Below are positions 45,075 through 57,145 of a stretch of DNA of 64,000 nucleotides, piece by piece. The DNA comes from Phoebastria nigripes (lineage: Eukaryota > Chordata > Aves > Procellariiformes > Diomedeidae): positions 2,384,647-2,448,646 of the forward strand of contig JAYKAV010003443.1 of assembly GCA_035582835.1 (NCBI GenBank). The letters are read 5' to 3'. The position numbers and the translations under genes are program-made. Below the pieces are notes generated by a model. It saw only the letters and a program-made list of their open reading frames with translations. It did not search any database and was not told where the DNA came from. How positions within the stretch are numbered: the first letter of the stretch is position 1; each line of letters begins with the position of its first letter.

Positions 45075-45345
45075 AGATGAGAGAGAGGAAGGCGAGGGGA
45101 GAAGAGATGTCATAACAATCCTCATACAAAACAAAGGCTTCCATAAGGAGAAAGGAAACAACTGTTTCACCTCTCCTAGGGATAAGAGACACAATGATGT
45201 ATTTAAACTGCAGCAAGTGAGATCCAGGTTACACAACAGGAAAAGCTTCACCACAGTCAGGGTAGCAAAGCACTGCAATAAATTATCAGGGGAATTTGCA
45301 GAGTCTTCATCCTGGGAGACTGCAGAGTGTGTTGGAAAAAACTCC
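45075..45345 (+). mobile_element. ancient CR1/L3-like LINE remnant
   Basis: Plus-strand reading follows the order of a CR1/L3 3' region at low identity: a GAAGAGATGTCATAACAATC block, a TTTCACCTCTCCTAGGGATA block, CAAGTGAGATCCAGGTTACA, GGAAAAGCTTCACCACAGTC, AGGGTAGCAAAGCACTGCAA, then TTATCAGGGGAATTTGCAGA and a TCTTCATCCTGGGAGAC block. These correspond to the CR1 blocks for the disordered-read-out coding end, AGGAAAAACTTCTT, GTGAGGGTGACAGAGCACTGG and GCCCAGAGAGGTTGTGGAG. Assignment is by pattern and is less certain than the two clear CR1 copies. Confidence 0.55.
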
Positions 45346-45856
45346 CAAGAATGACACGTGCGCGGCCAGTGCCCCTGTGCCGTTCCAGAGGTGGTGGCCT
45401 CCTGGGATCCCTCCTGCGCTCTTCTGCAACTCTGCGACTGCACGCGGCTGTGTAAAGCTCACAGAGCACAAAGAAAGAGAAAGAACCTGAAAATCCCAGA
45501 GCATTTCATCTACTATTATCTAAATAGCACTTCATATTTTTTTAGCTGGAGATTACTTTTGTTTGAAATGTATTTAAATTTTCTTCAAAGCTGCAATTTT
45601 AATCGTAAAAGAAAAAAATTTCATTTTAGGCTCAGCTCAAAATTATAGTAATAATTTGATTGTTGTAAAACTATTGTAAAGCTTTCAGCTTGCCAACAGT
45701 TTTGAGAAGCTTTTTTTCCAGGTTAAGGCAAACTGTTCTCCTCCCACCTTCTACTCCTAGTCCCAACTTTCCAAACTGCACACAAACAAACTTAGCAGTC
45801 ATGTAATTTTTCTCAGAAGAAAAGCGTGAGCTAAGAGAAAAGGAGGCAAAAGCAGA

Positions 45857-45896
45857 AAGAGCTAATAAAAAAAAAAAAAGAGCTAATAAAAAGAGA
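45857..45896. repeat. A-rich tandem duplication
   Basis: AAAGAGCTAATAAAAA occurs twice, separated by extra A residues. Confidence 0.8.
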
Positions 45897-46077
45897 AAGG
45901 AGGAGTGAGGCAGCCTCTGAAATCACAGTTGTTCATGGAGTGAAGGTTCAGGGGAAGGGAACGAGCTGGAACGGGGTCAGAAAGCATGTTTATTGGTGAC
46001 AGAAATGAAACAACAAAAAAAAGAGCTTATGAAGAACTCAGTAGAGATGAAGTTGAAAGAATTGTCTTGCCGCTAGA

Positions 46078-46110
46078 AGTTTAGTAAAGTTAGTAAAAGT
46101 TTAGTAAAAG
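46078..46110. repeat. short tandem repeat of AGTTTAGTAAA type
   Basis: Three imperfect units built on TTAGTAAA. Confidence 0.75.
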
Positions 46111-46997
46111 GCACACACTGGGAGCAGCAGCACCAGTAACTTCTCCAAAGCCAGAGCAGAAAAGACGAAGGATTTTTGAAGCTAGAGATGGAGGACAAGC
46201 AGAAGGAACTAGGGCTATGACAAGAGATGTCACTCTGGGAACAATGAACTTGGTTACATTTGATGTTGTGTCAATGCCCTCAAAGATAACTTCAGTGATG
46301 CCTGCTGCCATTAAACATAAAACCAGCTGCGAGCTAACACTTTTTTTTAATCAAGTGTCAGTCCTTATTTATTTAATACATTCTGTAGAGTGAAGGTTAT
46401 TAATACAGTCAGTTGTGGGAGCTGGCTAAAGAGGACAAGTTAACTGGAATTCTCCTCCTAGCTCTTCAGAGTGGAATACGTAACAACAGGCTATCCCAGT
46501 GCCTGCTCTCTGCCAACAGAAAAGAGAGGACATTTGGGGAAACGGCGTAAGTACTAGTAAACATATATCTATATGACTTCAGAGCTCATCCGCTGCAATA
46601 CTGGCTGGTGGATTTTTGCTACCAATTTCTTAGGAGATTCAGGCTCCACCAGCCTTAAAAATAAATCTCAAGATATACAGGGCTTTATACAGAGTGTGCC
46701 TGCTAGCAGTGGTTTTCCCAGTACTGCCTGCAGTTACAAAGCAGCATCTTTCATGTGCAGCTCTTGGGGCATATTTGGCTTTGCAGGTAAGAAGTTCTAC
46801 ATCTTGAGCACCTCCTGGACAGAAACACTAAGGTCAGCCAGCACTGGTGTCATACGGTGCTGGCTTCTGTAAGGCTTGGTGAAATGCCAGCCTCTTATTA
46901 AACAGCAGTCTAATGACTTCCCATACTAGAAGCTGCATACAGTTTAACTGAGGATGCTGGAGGAAGAAACCTACAGAGTCTGTAGGTCTTTATCAAG

Positions 46998-47186
46998 AAT
47001 CATAGAACCACAGAATCATAGAATCATTAAGGTTGGAAAAGACCTCTAAGATCATCAGGTCCAACCATCAACCCAACACCACCATGCCCCACTAAACCAT
47101 GTCCCTAAGTGCCTCATCTACACGTCTTTTAAATACTTCCAGGGATGGTGACTCCACCACTTCCCTGGGCAGCCTGTTCCAATGTT
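46998..47186 (-). mobile_element. CR1 LINE, 3' end, 5'-truncated
   Basis: On the minus strand the sequence has the standard CR1 3' end: GGAACAGGCTGCCCAGGGAA, a GTGGTGGAGTCACCATCC block, a long 3' UTR block, GACCTCTTAGAG-like text, TTTTCCAACCTTAATGATTC, then the octamer-type tail (ATTCTATG, ATTCTGTG). CR1 elements have no poly(A) tail, are usually cut short at the 5' end and are the main retrotransposon of birds. About 190 bp remain. It is well preserved, so younger than the other copies here. Confidence 0.93.
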
Positions 47187-47200
47187 ATATAACATTGATA

Positions 47201-47238
47201 GAAGATTGAATTGATTGAAGATTGAATTGATTGAAGAT
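47201..47238. repeat. 16 bp tandem duplication beside CR1
   Basis: GAAGATTGAATTGATT is present twice without a mismatch, followed by GAAGAT. It starts 15 bp beyond the 5'-truncated end of the CR1 copy at 46998-47186. Confidence 0.9.
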
Positions 47239-47285
47239 ATAACACTCTCCTACTCACTTAACAGAGACAGAAATTAATCCACTTT

Positions 47286-47309
47286 TTTGTTTGTTTGTTT
47301 GTTTGTTTG
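47286..47309. repeat. (TTTG)6 microsatellite
   Basis: Six perfect units on the plus strand. Confidence 0.92.
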
Positions 47310-49062
47310 GATGAGGAGATGAGACTGACAACAGCAGAAAGAATCATGACTACCATTTCCTGTTTTGGCAGTCCAAACCCAAGTGAATGTGTAAAATATT
47401 GCCCTCACAATTTGTGTAGCAGGAAAGCCAGGGTTTGTGAAGTAGCTGCTTGAGAAAGATCTTTGAGTTTTTATAGTTCAAAACTGCTGAGGCTCAAACC
47501 GTGAGTATTTTACAAGACAGTTCTGCTGCTGCTAACCTTTTAGCATGAGTCATTTTCTAGGCGACCTTTTAAGTCAGCCAAGAACTGAACATCACCTGTT
47601 AACTATGTGTTTCCTATTCACTCTGCTTGACTCAACACTGTGGATGACAAAGTCTGACTGGAGCCTCATTGAATTATGAGGCGAGACACAAGTGAAAGCT
47701 AGAGCTTAGACATGTTTTTTTGCTGTTGTATAACTACCTCCAAAAACTGCCTGTCTCTATCATGCAAAATTTCCAAGCTTTATTATGCTTCTATGAAAAC
47801 AGGCTTGATGTCAAACCAAGGTCCTCATTTTCTGGTAATTTCTCATTTTTCTGTATTTCTGCTTCATGATGTGATGTGTTTGCGTCCGTTCATGGAAAAA
47901 AAAAGAGTTCACATGGAATTTGTCATTGTGCGGGATTTACAGGAGGTCAAATTTATGACTAATCTGTTGCTTTTTGTTTGCCATTTAGTGATGGCAGTAA
48001 ACAGATTTAATGAGTCACATGAACAAACAGAAATGGACAGATTGTAACATTCAAATATCTACTAGAGAACAACATAGCAGGAAAAGAAACAAATATTTCA
48101 GTTTCTCAAGCCAGTGAACATGTCTGCAGGAGAAGAAAGAAACTCTATTAAAAAAAAAAAAATCTCTGCTCTGTATGTACAGCACTTGAGATTCCTAAAA
48201 TCAAACTCTTGCTCTTGCTTTCCTAGGGGAACCACTGTTCCTAGGAAATTTCCTAAGAAATTGATTTCCTTAGAGAAATCCTTCATTAGCTAACACTTCA
48301 CAGATGACAATACAACGGCACAGAGAGATGAGTACAGCTGTTATGGGTGGCAAGAGGCTGCGCTCCTGTGTCACATCGCTGCAAGTGTATGTGCTGCACA
48401 GAGCACGTTCACATGAGGGGAAGAAAAGAGAAAGAACAAGCCCAAAAGCTCTTCTTGTCATCTCCACGTCCCACACGCTTGAGAATATTTTCATGGCAGC
48501 AATAGATAATGTGGTCTTTGTCACATTCCCTTTTTGCTTTACTGTTTCTACTCAGCATATCTCTCTTTATGCCTGGGGTTTTTTTTGATAGAAGTCATCC
48601 CTTTCTCAGCGCCTGGACAGCAAAAGAAGTGGCTCCATGGGGAGCAGGAGCCTGCTCTATCCCTGGCTGCTGTGCCCAGGGCAAACCTTGAAGTCAGGGG
48701 CAAATTCTTCTGAGGGAGTTATTCTGGACTGACATAAAACCGGTGAGCAAAATAAAGGAATCAAAACCTTTAGTTTAAAAATCCTACTGAAGACTTTGTA
48801 ATAGGTCCAGATCAGACAAAATTTCCGACTATCATGCTAAACTCAGGTTCTCACCACCATTAATATGACTTTCACTTCAAGTCAAATAAAGGGGCATTTC
48901 AGGTATCTTTACAGAACTGATTTTGAATAAATCGAAATGATAAACTCACCCTTCCCTCCCCAAGCTCTCAGGTAATCTCATCAGCATGATACTGTGAGAA
49001 CAGAGCCTGTCTTGAAGTAGAGAGACTATCAGAGCTAAAAGCACCTTCAACCTTCAACTTAC

Positions 49063-49145
49063 CTGCAAGGCAAAATTCTGACAACATCATTGGGCTTGTA
49101 GCCTTCAATACAAACAGCACAGTTATCAAAGTCTGGCTCAGTTTC
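49063..49145 (-). CDS. RNF150: RNF150 exon 4: N-terminal half of RING-H2
   Basis: The exon is 83 nt: 27 codons plus 2 nt of a split Arg codon (AG|G). The acceptor is CCTGTAG and the donor GTAAGT. It starts ETEPDFDNCAVC and ends RILPC. The CAVC pair gives zinc ligands 1 and 2, and the final PC gives ligand 3, 14 residues after ligand 2. The downstream half of the RING is in exon 5. The exon lies only 422 bp below exon 3, the one short intron seen in this gene. Skipping it would shift the frame and destroy the RING. Confidence 0.96.
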
Positions 49146-49567
49146 CTACAGGAAAGAGAACATTCATCATTTTAATTTTTTGATTTTTGTCAGCTAATCT
49201 CTTCATACAAGAGCCCATGTGACAAAGTAAAATGGTCACTGACGTATGCTGCAAATCCAATAATGCATTTCAAGACAAGCAAGTCAGATTTTCCAACATG
49301 TTTCCAGTTGGAAACTTGCCCTGGGAAGCATGCAGATTTAGTTAGCATGTTTTAACTTTCAGGATTTTCTGCACCTTCACAGACTCACCTTCTTCTGTCT
49401 CTACTCCATTCCGCCTGTAAAGTGCTTACCAGTATTCCTCCCCCGCCTGAAGGACACATAGTAGCTAAATAAGCAATTGCCATTTCTGTTCTGCCTCATT
49501 GTCCCAGTGGTCTGAAGGAATCCTCAGTACAGAGTTTCATTTGGTAATGAGCAATTTGAAAAATTAC
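49146..49567 (-). other. RNF150: RNF150 intron 3 (422 bp)
   Basis: Donor GTAATT after exon 3, acceptor CCTGTAG before exon 4. It is the only short intron in the window. No repeat or RNA gene was seen inside it. Confidence 0.92.
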
Positions 49568-49639
49568 CTTATCACCTTTCCTGATTGTTCTGACTTGCAG
49601 CTTGCTGATTGCTTTCTTTGCAGCATCTCCAAGCCGGCG
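49568..49639 (-). CDS. RNF150: RNF150 exon 3: juxtamembrane cytoplasmic linker
   Basis: The exon is 72 nt, exactly 24 codons in phase 0-0, with acceptor ATTACAG and donor GTAATT. It begins RRLGDAAKKAISKLQ and ends IRKGDK. This segment links the membrane helix to the RING and is almost the same in RNF150, RNF130, RNF13-type and other Goliath proteins; its basic, Ala/Leu-rich composition suggests a short amphipathic helix. It was too short to show as an open reading frame on its own and was found by reading between exons 2 and 4. Because its length is a multiple of three, skipping it would keep the frame. Confidence 0.95.
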
Positions 49640-50673
49640 CTGTAATACAAAATTTGCTCTTAAGCAAAGAGTATCTCTTCATGCAGAAATCATCACTTTT
49701 TCTCCCTAGGCTTCTTAATAATCTGAAGTGACTGTACATGAAACAGGACAGTGCTGTACAAATATAAACAGATGAGGTCAGTCATGCTGTTATTCACAAT
49801 AAGGGCACAGTAAGTATTCTAGGCTCGCTGGTAACCCACGGCCGATGAGGCAAAGCTACTCTAATGGAGTTCCAGTGGAGACTGCATGTGAGCCCATCAT
49901 GATGCTACACTACAGCACCTTTACTATTCCAGTGAGTAGCAATGTACGTAACAAGTCCACTATTTGGGTATCCTCCTTCTTCCCTCTCTTTTTTTAATGA
50001 CACTTGTAAAAAATACATTATTAAATGAGGCCTGGGCTAGTAAGCAGAGTGAACACTGGGCTTAAGATTCAGAAGGTCTTTATTCTTACATTGTTCCAGA
50101 ACTAGTTCATGATCTTCAGCAAGATGTAAGTGCTGAAAGTGAGCGGTTAATTTGTTAACCACAAAAAACATGTATAATCTTCTCTGCTGTTCTTTTTTCC
50201 TGCAATGCAGAGTTGCCTACTTTATAGGAGCAATGCAAGGTATAAAAATGAGGCGAAAGCATCTGCAGTTTCTTACAGGTATAGTCCTGCAGTAACATCC
50301 TATCCATACATAACCATTTGCTTGTTCTTTGCCTTTCTATCTTTCCCTCCAGAGGACCATGAATTGCTTACCACGTGATGTTTCTGACTGTTCTCCCATA
50401 TTTCCAAAACACTGTTACTGTGCTGGCAGGGTCACGGCCACTCAGGATTAAAGTATGTAATAACAGCCTGACGCAAAACATCCTGTTCTCAAACGCTGAA
50501 GATGGAGATGCCTGCCCCTTGCAAGAGGCCAAGAACATTATAGGGCAGTTTATACAATCAGTGCTCAGCAGAGCTACCTCTGCACCCTGTGCTATTGAGC
50601 TTGTATCAGCGCTCCAAGGACTTGGCTGCTCACTTGTGCTAACCCAACAACGAGGCGATCTGGAGACAGACTG

Positions 50674-51138
50674 ACAGGCTGGAAAGGTCTTTCAGGGGTC
50701 GTGTCCTCCCACCTCCTGCTCAAGGCTGGGTCAACTTCAAAGTCAGAGCTGTGTCCAGTCAAGTTTTGAATATCTCCAGGAAGGGAGATTTCACAACCTC
50801 TGTGGATAATTTGTTCCAGTGCTTAACCACTCTCACAGTCTTTTTTTTTTTTTTTTTTAAAACATACAAATGGAATTTCCCTTGTTGTAATTTGTGACCA
50901 TTACCCTTGTCCTTTCTCTGTGCACCTCCAAGAAGAGTCTGGCTCTGCATCCTCCCCAACCACCCGTTATGCAGCTGAAGGCTGTAAGCAGAGCCCTTCC
51001 TCCTCCTCTGCTCCCCTCCCGGCTTAGCAAGCCAAGCTCCCTCCGCCTCTCCTCAGATGTCGTGTGCTCCTATCCCCAGACCACACTGGTGACCCTCCTC
51101 TAGGCTCTCTCCAGTTTTTTCATGCCTTTCTCGTACAG
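50674..51138 (-). mobile_element. CR1 LINE fragment, old, about 465 bp
   Basis: Minus-strand reading matches CR1 in order: CTCTCC-type coding end, a segment with AGCCAGACTCTTCTTGGAGG, a CAAGGGTAATGGTCACAAAT-like block, CACTGGAACAAATTATCCAC, GAGGTTGTGAAATCTCC, a GATATTCAAAACTTGACTGG block, then GACCCAGCCTTGAGCAGGAG and the GACCTTTCCAGCC end. It is clearly diverged from an avian consensus and has lost its octamer tail. A T18 run (plus strand, 50841-50858) sits where CR1 normally has a short A-rich segment. No intact reverse transcriptase frame remains. Confidence 0.85.
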
Positions 51139-53043
51139 TTTCATGCAGCAGCACCTACTCCAATGTCTTCTTGTCAGTTTTATAACAGTTCATGATACAG
51201 TGCATCCCAATTTGCCACCAATAAACGACCTAAACTCTTCTCTTCACCTCCCCTCCCCATCCCTGTTTCCAGCCATGCGTTGTTAGATAGGAGGGAGACT
51301 TAGGAGCTTTGGTGACTCAGAAGACATTCAACTTTTTGGGCTGGGAACACCGCCTGTGCTGGAGTTCAGAGGGGCCTGTCAGCGGGAAGGATTTCCAGCT
51401 GGAGGGGGTGAGAGCGTGAAGCCAAAAATGGAGGGAAGCTGGATGTAGTTTGTAAATTGAGACCTAATCACCATACAGATACAATTAATAAATTACCACT
51501 TTGTTCTTCAGATTCAATTAAAATCACTGAATTAAATTTAGAGAGTAAGCTTATTGGATTGGAAAGACATGGAAGACTGAAAAAATGCATGCAATACTAA
51601 AAGCAGAGAGCAATTTCCGATCTGGCTAAAGAGGTGAAAATGATCTTGGCTATCATATGAGATTTATATATGAGCTTTCCAGCGTAACTAGTTATTACAC
51701 GTGAGGGAGTATCTTGTAGTTATACAACATCTTTTCTGTGGTACATTTTTCTCACAGTCTCCCTTAAACAAAGGGATCAGATGAGAGTTGGAAACATTTC
51801 TTGACAGCTATTTGTTTCTTTAATGTAAATCAAAGTCAGACTGATAACCTACAGCAAGTCAAGAGCCATTATGTCCTGCTTCAGGAATTGCTTGTGATTC
51901 CTTTTTATCATTATTGTTACTTAAACTAATGAAATGTCTCAGTTCTTTTTTGCATGTTCTTCAAGGGGAAAGGACAAGATTAAAGACTCGTATACATCTC
52001 TGATCTGCTTGTTTTCATGTTTGCTTTCTCTTATCTATCTTAAATAGACAAGTTCATGACTTACATGCAAATGAGAATAATTCAGTTTTTGAAGGAACAG
52101 GAATATCTTGGAGTAAAGTCATACTTTCAAAGGATTCTTCCATTTGAACGAAAGGCATGCTATCACTAACCAATGATTTCCCCTAAAAGATAAGAGGCAT
52201 TACAATAGTTTAAGGGTTTAAAGTGAGGCTTAGAGATTTACAATCATAAATCTCATAATCTCATTAGCAAGGCTGCAACATTGAGTACTGGACTGGAAGG
52301 AGTTAAGCATATCAGATGCAGTGGTCTTGTGGAGATGGTGATACTGGTTCAAAAGAAAGGACAGTAGCATGGAAAGCATCACGTGTCTGTTCCTGAAGAA
52401 GTAAATGACTGTACATGCTGTTGAAGAGAAATTACGGTAAGTGCTTCTCTCTTAATGGCCTTACTAAACTAGCACCTTTGCAGGGAGGAGATCGCCTTGT
52501 GCCTTGCACAGAATGAAGCACACCATCAGGACGAGGTATCAGACACATCTTCTGTACCACAGATAAAGTTTGCGGACTCCATCACTGGAAGCATCTTTCC
52601 AAGACTGCTTCAAAGACTGATGTCTCTCTTCAATGGCCCAAAACTCTCATTCAAAGCCACAGCCAGCAGTCTTCCTTCTCAGATAATTGCTTGACCCACC
52701 ACATGCTGCCAGTCACATACTAAAGTAGATCCTTCACTGGAGATTAACCCAGGACGCACAGGAGTCTCCTCAGCCCCAGTGCGATCACTGCCTGCTTTGG
52801 CTTTCACTATCCTGCAAAACTCACAGAGCCCACCTGGTTTCAAAATGACTTTACAGAAAACTTCTTCTTAACAAGAAACCAATGGGAAGAAATGACATGG
52901 AAGAAATATGGTCAACAGGTCTGGCACTTAAACATCATCCCCTCGCCATCTTCCCATCTCACATCTCACAGATGACAAAAAGAGAACTCTACTAGTACTG
53001 GTAAAATATGAAATCTGACACACTGACAGGGTTGGTTTTGGTG

Positions 53044-53072
<29 letters not shown>
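53044..53072. repeat. T29 tract
   Basis: Uninterrupted T run, the longest homopolymer in the window; on the gene strand it is A29 in intron 2. Length may be affected by sequencing error. Confidence 0.85.
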
Positions 53073-53075
<3 letters not shown>

Positions 53076-54461
53076 CCTGTGTCCTGGCTGTTACAGGGCT
53101 GAGACAGCAAGTCACATTTTGCTGAATTATCTCCAGGACTTAACTTGTCATGTAATTCCAAATTGCTTTCAATTAGCTCTGCAACCTGATGTCTCTTGAT
53201 GAAAACAATTCCCACGGTCTTTCACAGAGAAACTCTCTCATTGTCAGGAGGGCTCCAGGAACAAGCAGCTGAGGAAGCAGATTGCCTATGCTTTCCTTAC
53301 ACAAATTTATCCTCTTCATATCAAAAGGGCATATCATCAGGGCAACCACCTACTTCCTGGTGGGAAAAAAAGAGGAGGCCTTGGATTTTCATCCATGTGA
53401 ATATTACTACCTGTCTTCTACTTCCACATGTACTGTACAGTCGTCTGTGCTAGAGATACTCTTAAAAATTAAATGTATTAAAATCAAAATTGAAATCTAA
53501 CCATATTTGTAGCTGACACCCTGGCTGCAGGTGCACAAGCCCATAATGGAAGACAGTTTTGCGCTCCACTGCATTAATTCTCAGCCAAGTTGGGACGAAC
53601 AGGCAAGGGCATTCAGCGAGAATCCTTGAAGTCCTGATTCTCTGCTCATCAAAATCAGGCACCTAACTGGAGTGAGCTGTGTCTTCCTTCTGGCACATGA
53701 AGCTGGATTTTGCACACATGGTGAGGAAGAGTGATGGCTGAAGATGTACATGCTGTACGTCCAGGTTTCATCTCACTGGGGAGTCACAGGAAATGATTCC
53801 AGGAGATTCTTCAGTCTTTCTAGCTGCCTCTCTTACTAGCTGGACTTGTTGCTTTCTTGATGGATAATTAAATCAGTTCCTTTTGGGTTTACTGCTTGAT
53901 CAGCAACTTATGCTGTGTGCAAGAAGGGAAATGGACCTGGAAAGGAGGGTCACCATATAAAAGAGGACAAGGAGGCAAAGGTGGTTATGAGGCTTGACAA
54001 AAGGACACACCATGTTTTTCATGATAGGAAGACATAGTAGCAATGGGTCAGTTTGGAAGAGGCAAAATGGAAGATGACTTAAGGACACTTGGAGTGACCA
54101 AGGAAAGATGTTCAGAAATCTTGCTTTCATGTGTACCAAGGTTACGTGCTTTCATGTAACAGTGCAACGTGCCTCCTGCTTGGAGATAACGGCTTTTTCT
54201 GCCAATCATATTTTGCTGTCAGCCACATTGTCCCATTCCCTCAGCACAGTGCCCAGACTACCAATCCAGAGGAGCCTGAAGTGCTCCTGGTAGCAACTCT
54301 AGTATCAGCCAAACCTAGGAAGGGCATGAATGACAGAGGTTAACAAAGAAGTAGGCATAGGTTCTTATTTGACACAGAAAACATAGGCCTTCACAAGCCC
54401 TTGTTTTAAAACTGTGGGATTTAAAATCATTCAGATGTCAAAATGAATTTAAGCTTTTTAA

Positions 54462-54490
54462 TTTTTTTTTTTTATTTTTTTTTTAATTTT
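54462..54490. repeat. T-rich low-complexity block
   Basis: T runs broken by single A residues over about 29 bp. Confidence 0.85.
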
Positions 54491-56894
54491 AACTGAAGTT
54501 TAATAAATGAGTCACAGTTTTTTGCACTTTCTGAACAGGGCGGTCAGTCTGCACAGTTAGATTTTATCGCATTGCGGGGTAGGAACTGATAGCACAACTT
54601 TCTCTGAATAGGCCAGCTGGCTCCCCCTTCATCTGATGCTCTGTTTATCCGAACATTTCAACCTTGGGATAAACATTAGCCTGAGTACATCAAATACAAC
54701 TAGAAGGAAGTATCTTTCCTAAAGTTGGCCAGCAATGAAGGTGCTTACAACACATGCAAGGCTTTCCAACAAGTAAGCACAATACCTTCATACAAACAGG
54801 CACGCAAGTTATAATGGCAAAAGCTTTTGAGCGCAATGACAAAAGAATCTTGCTCCAGCAAAGCAACACAAACAATTTTTCTTGTATATATCTGAATATC
54901 GAAGATATTAACACAGAACTTTGTGATCCCATCCTTGTGCTACAAGAAAATGTGTCAAAGGAAAAAAAACCAAGCAGAACTTTAGAGGAAAGAGAGAGGA
55001 ACCCTCATGGAAAGGGCAAGAGCAAGCTGAGCTCTTTTGAACTACCTAAATCATTATATTCCATAGCTAGGACTAAAAGAGAAAAAAAACAAACCACAGC
55101 AACTCATTAACACAAATGGTCAAGCTTTGTCTGTATATCACTACCATTTTTCATATGAAAAGAGCTAATAAAGAGATTAGAGGAGATGTCAGGCAAAACT
55201 GGATGGAGAAAGCACATGAAAAAATTCTAGTTTGCCCCCTATCACCACTACAGCTTTGGCAAAAAATTAGTAATAAATAATTGCTTAGGAGGCATGCTTT
55301 CTTATTCTTCTTCTGAACAGAACTAGTATAATAACAAAGTTATTAAAACCTCTGCACAGGACAATTGCTTGTGCACATGTTAGTCTTGTTCAAACTTTGG
55401 AAAGAAAATACTGAAAAGGAAGCCTGCTTTAACATATAAACCTATCAGTTCCAAACTATAGCATATTACCTGAATGGGCTTCTTATTTTGCTGGGTTTCG
55501 TGTTTATGTATGTCTATTTACACTGCTAATCTGCCTGTATAATTACTTGATTGAAAGCACGCTTACGGTACTCACATACATAAATTAGGCACACATGTGC
55601 TTCTGCAGCCAAAGCATCTAAAAATTATCACAACTGTTACAGTCACAGCGAATCTGCTGCCAGTGATGTTCAAATTCCAGCTGGGATAGTCTCATGCTTG
55701 CTATCCAAAATTTCATACTGTATATTTAAAAGGAAAATATATTCTTTCTGTCTGTAAATACAGAGCAGCTGCTCTCTATCTCAGAGGATGCCTGAATTTC
55801 AATGGGGAAGGGTAAGGGATCCCTATACGTTAAGTATACGTTACAGAGTGCGTGGCAGTACTTTTTTCTACAAGACGATTATTAACACTCTCAGTTTTAC
55901 TTTTTCTGCAGAGCAAGCAAGGCAACCCTCCCCCTGCCCCGACAGTAACTTATTAAGGGTCCAGATCTCTGAATTACAGTGCATTTTTTTCCCCTGCAGT
56001 AAAAGGGTTATCTCCTCAGATTTCATACATTGATAACATTTTCTACTGTACCATTAAAATGAAATTTAGAAGCCTCAGCTTCACAGTGCTGCTGATGCCG
56101 AGATAGTTGCATCCAGACAAGAAAAGACTAAATTTATTATTATCATTGCTATTATTATTCATTGCTGAACTACCATAAAGATGCACAGTGCTTTATAAAT
56201 CCAGAGGGCCTCAGGACCTAGGGCTCATTCCCACTGCTGTTGACTTCTCTCCAGCTCTATAGGTTTTGTATCTCTTTCAGGGGGACAAGATGCCAAACCC
56301 AAAAGCAATGGTTTAATAATATTGGTGGCTATCACTACAGCACTTACATGTTCAGTGATCATTGTCAAATGAACAGAGACATGTTTGCCTTTCAAGCCCA
56401 AGACCCTTCTAAAGAAGTATTAAAATGAAAACACTTTCTGTTCTTTTTTTCTTTCTTCACTTATCGTGAACCCTTGTTTCACACACAGACATTCACATAC
56501 CTCACTATATTTTAGTCATCATTTTGATCTCAAGGGTCATTAGTTATATACATTTCTATGTCACTTGGCTATATGTACCAAGGTAATCTTTTTGCTAATA
56601 AATATTACCAACTTTCTGTCTATTTTTTGGGTGTTTTGCACAGGGGTAAAAACCCATAATATATATACACTATATTTATTAATTTCTTTTTTCCTGAATC
56701 CCATCTATAATGACAGAAGTCTTGGCTTTTCCCAAACACAGGCATTTTTAAATCCCCATTCTTTTCACTTTCTTGTTTTTTTGTTTTGTTTTGGGTTTTT
56801 TACCACACATTCACAATTTCCTCAAATTTTACTTTTAAGCTGAATCCCATGGTGATTTTTTGGAAACACAAACAGCCATTCCAGCGCTGCTCAC

Positions 56895-57145
56895 CTGATT
56901 TCTGTCTCTGGCATTTGCGTAGCGGAATCGCTGGATGTAATAGAAGACCAGCCACGCCAGCGAGATGATCATCAGCACAATGAAAGAGATGGAGACGAAC
57001 ACCACAGAGGTCCGGCTGACATACTTCTGCAAGTTGCGTGTCCCGATGGTTATGTACATCATCACAGTAATGTTCCTCTCCAGGAGGCTCACTATCTCTT
57101 TTCCTTTGGGTTCAGGAATCATTATTGCTACAACATCTTCTAGGC
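56895..57145 (-). CDS. RNF150: RNF150 exon 2: end of PA domain and transmembrane helix
   Basis: The exon is 251 nt: 2 nt complete a split codon (probably Gly) from the missing exon 1, followed by 83 codons. The acceptor reads CTTATAG and the donor GTGAGC on the minus strand. Residues 1-21 are the C-terminal end of the lumenal protease-associated domain. Asn24-Ile-Thr is an N-glycosylation sequon about 20 residues before the membrane. Residues 46-70 form one hydrophobic helix ([20 protein letters not shown] and neighbours), which is the transmembrane anchor. It is followed by a basic cytoplasmic segment with QRFRY and NARDRNQ, in keeping with a lumen-out, RING-in topology. Both the sequence and the exon limits match the RNF150/RNF130 family pattern. 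An open frame continues through the intron on both sides, but family similarity stops exactly at the splice sites. Confidence 0.96.

Larger units (their letters stand above)
49640..56894 (-). other. RNF150: RNF150 intron 2 (7.3 kb)
   Basis: Donor GTGAGC after exon 2, acceptor ATTACAG before exon 3. It contains one 465 bp CR1 fragment (50674-51138), a T29 tract (53044-53072) and a T-rich block (54462-54490). A TATT/ATT-rich segment at 56130-56260 looks like an old repeat tail. No nested gene was recognised. Confidence 0.9.

Noticed and set aside
56895..57145. Identity as RNF130 (Goliath) instead of RNF150
   Set aside because: The lumenal [11 protein letters not shown] segment, [10 protein letters not shown] juxtamembrane text and acidic EEVKS end fit RNF150. 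RNF130 differs in each of these, including a hydrophobic C-terminus.
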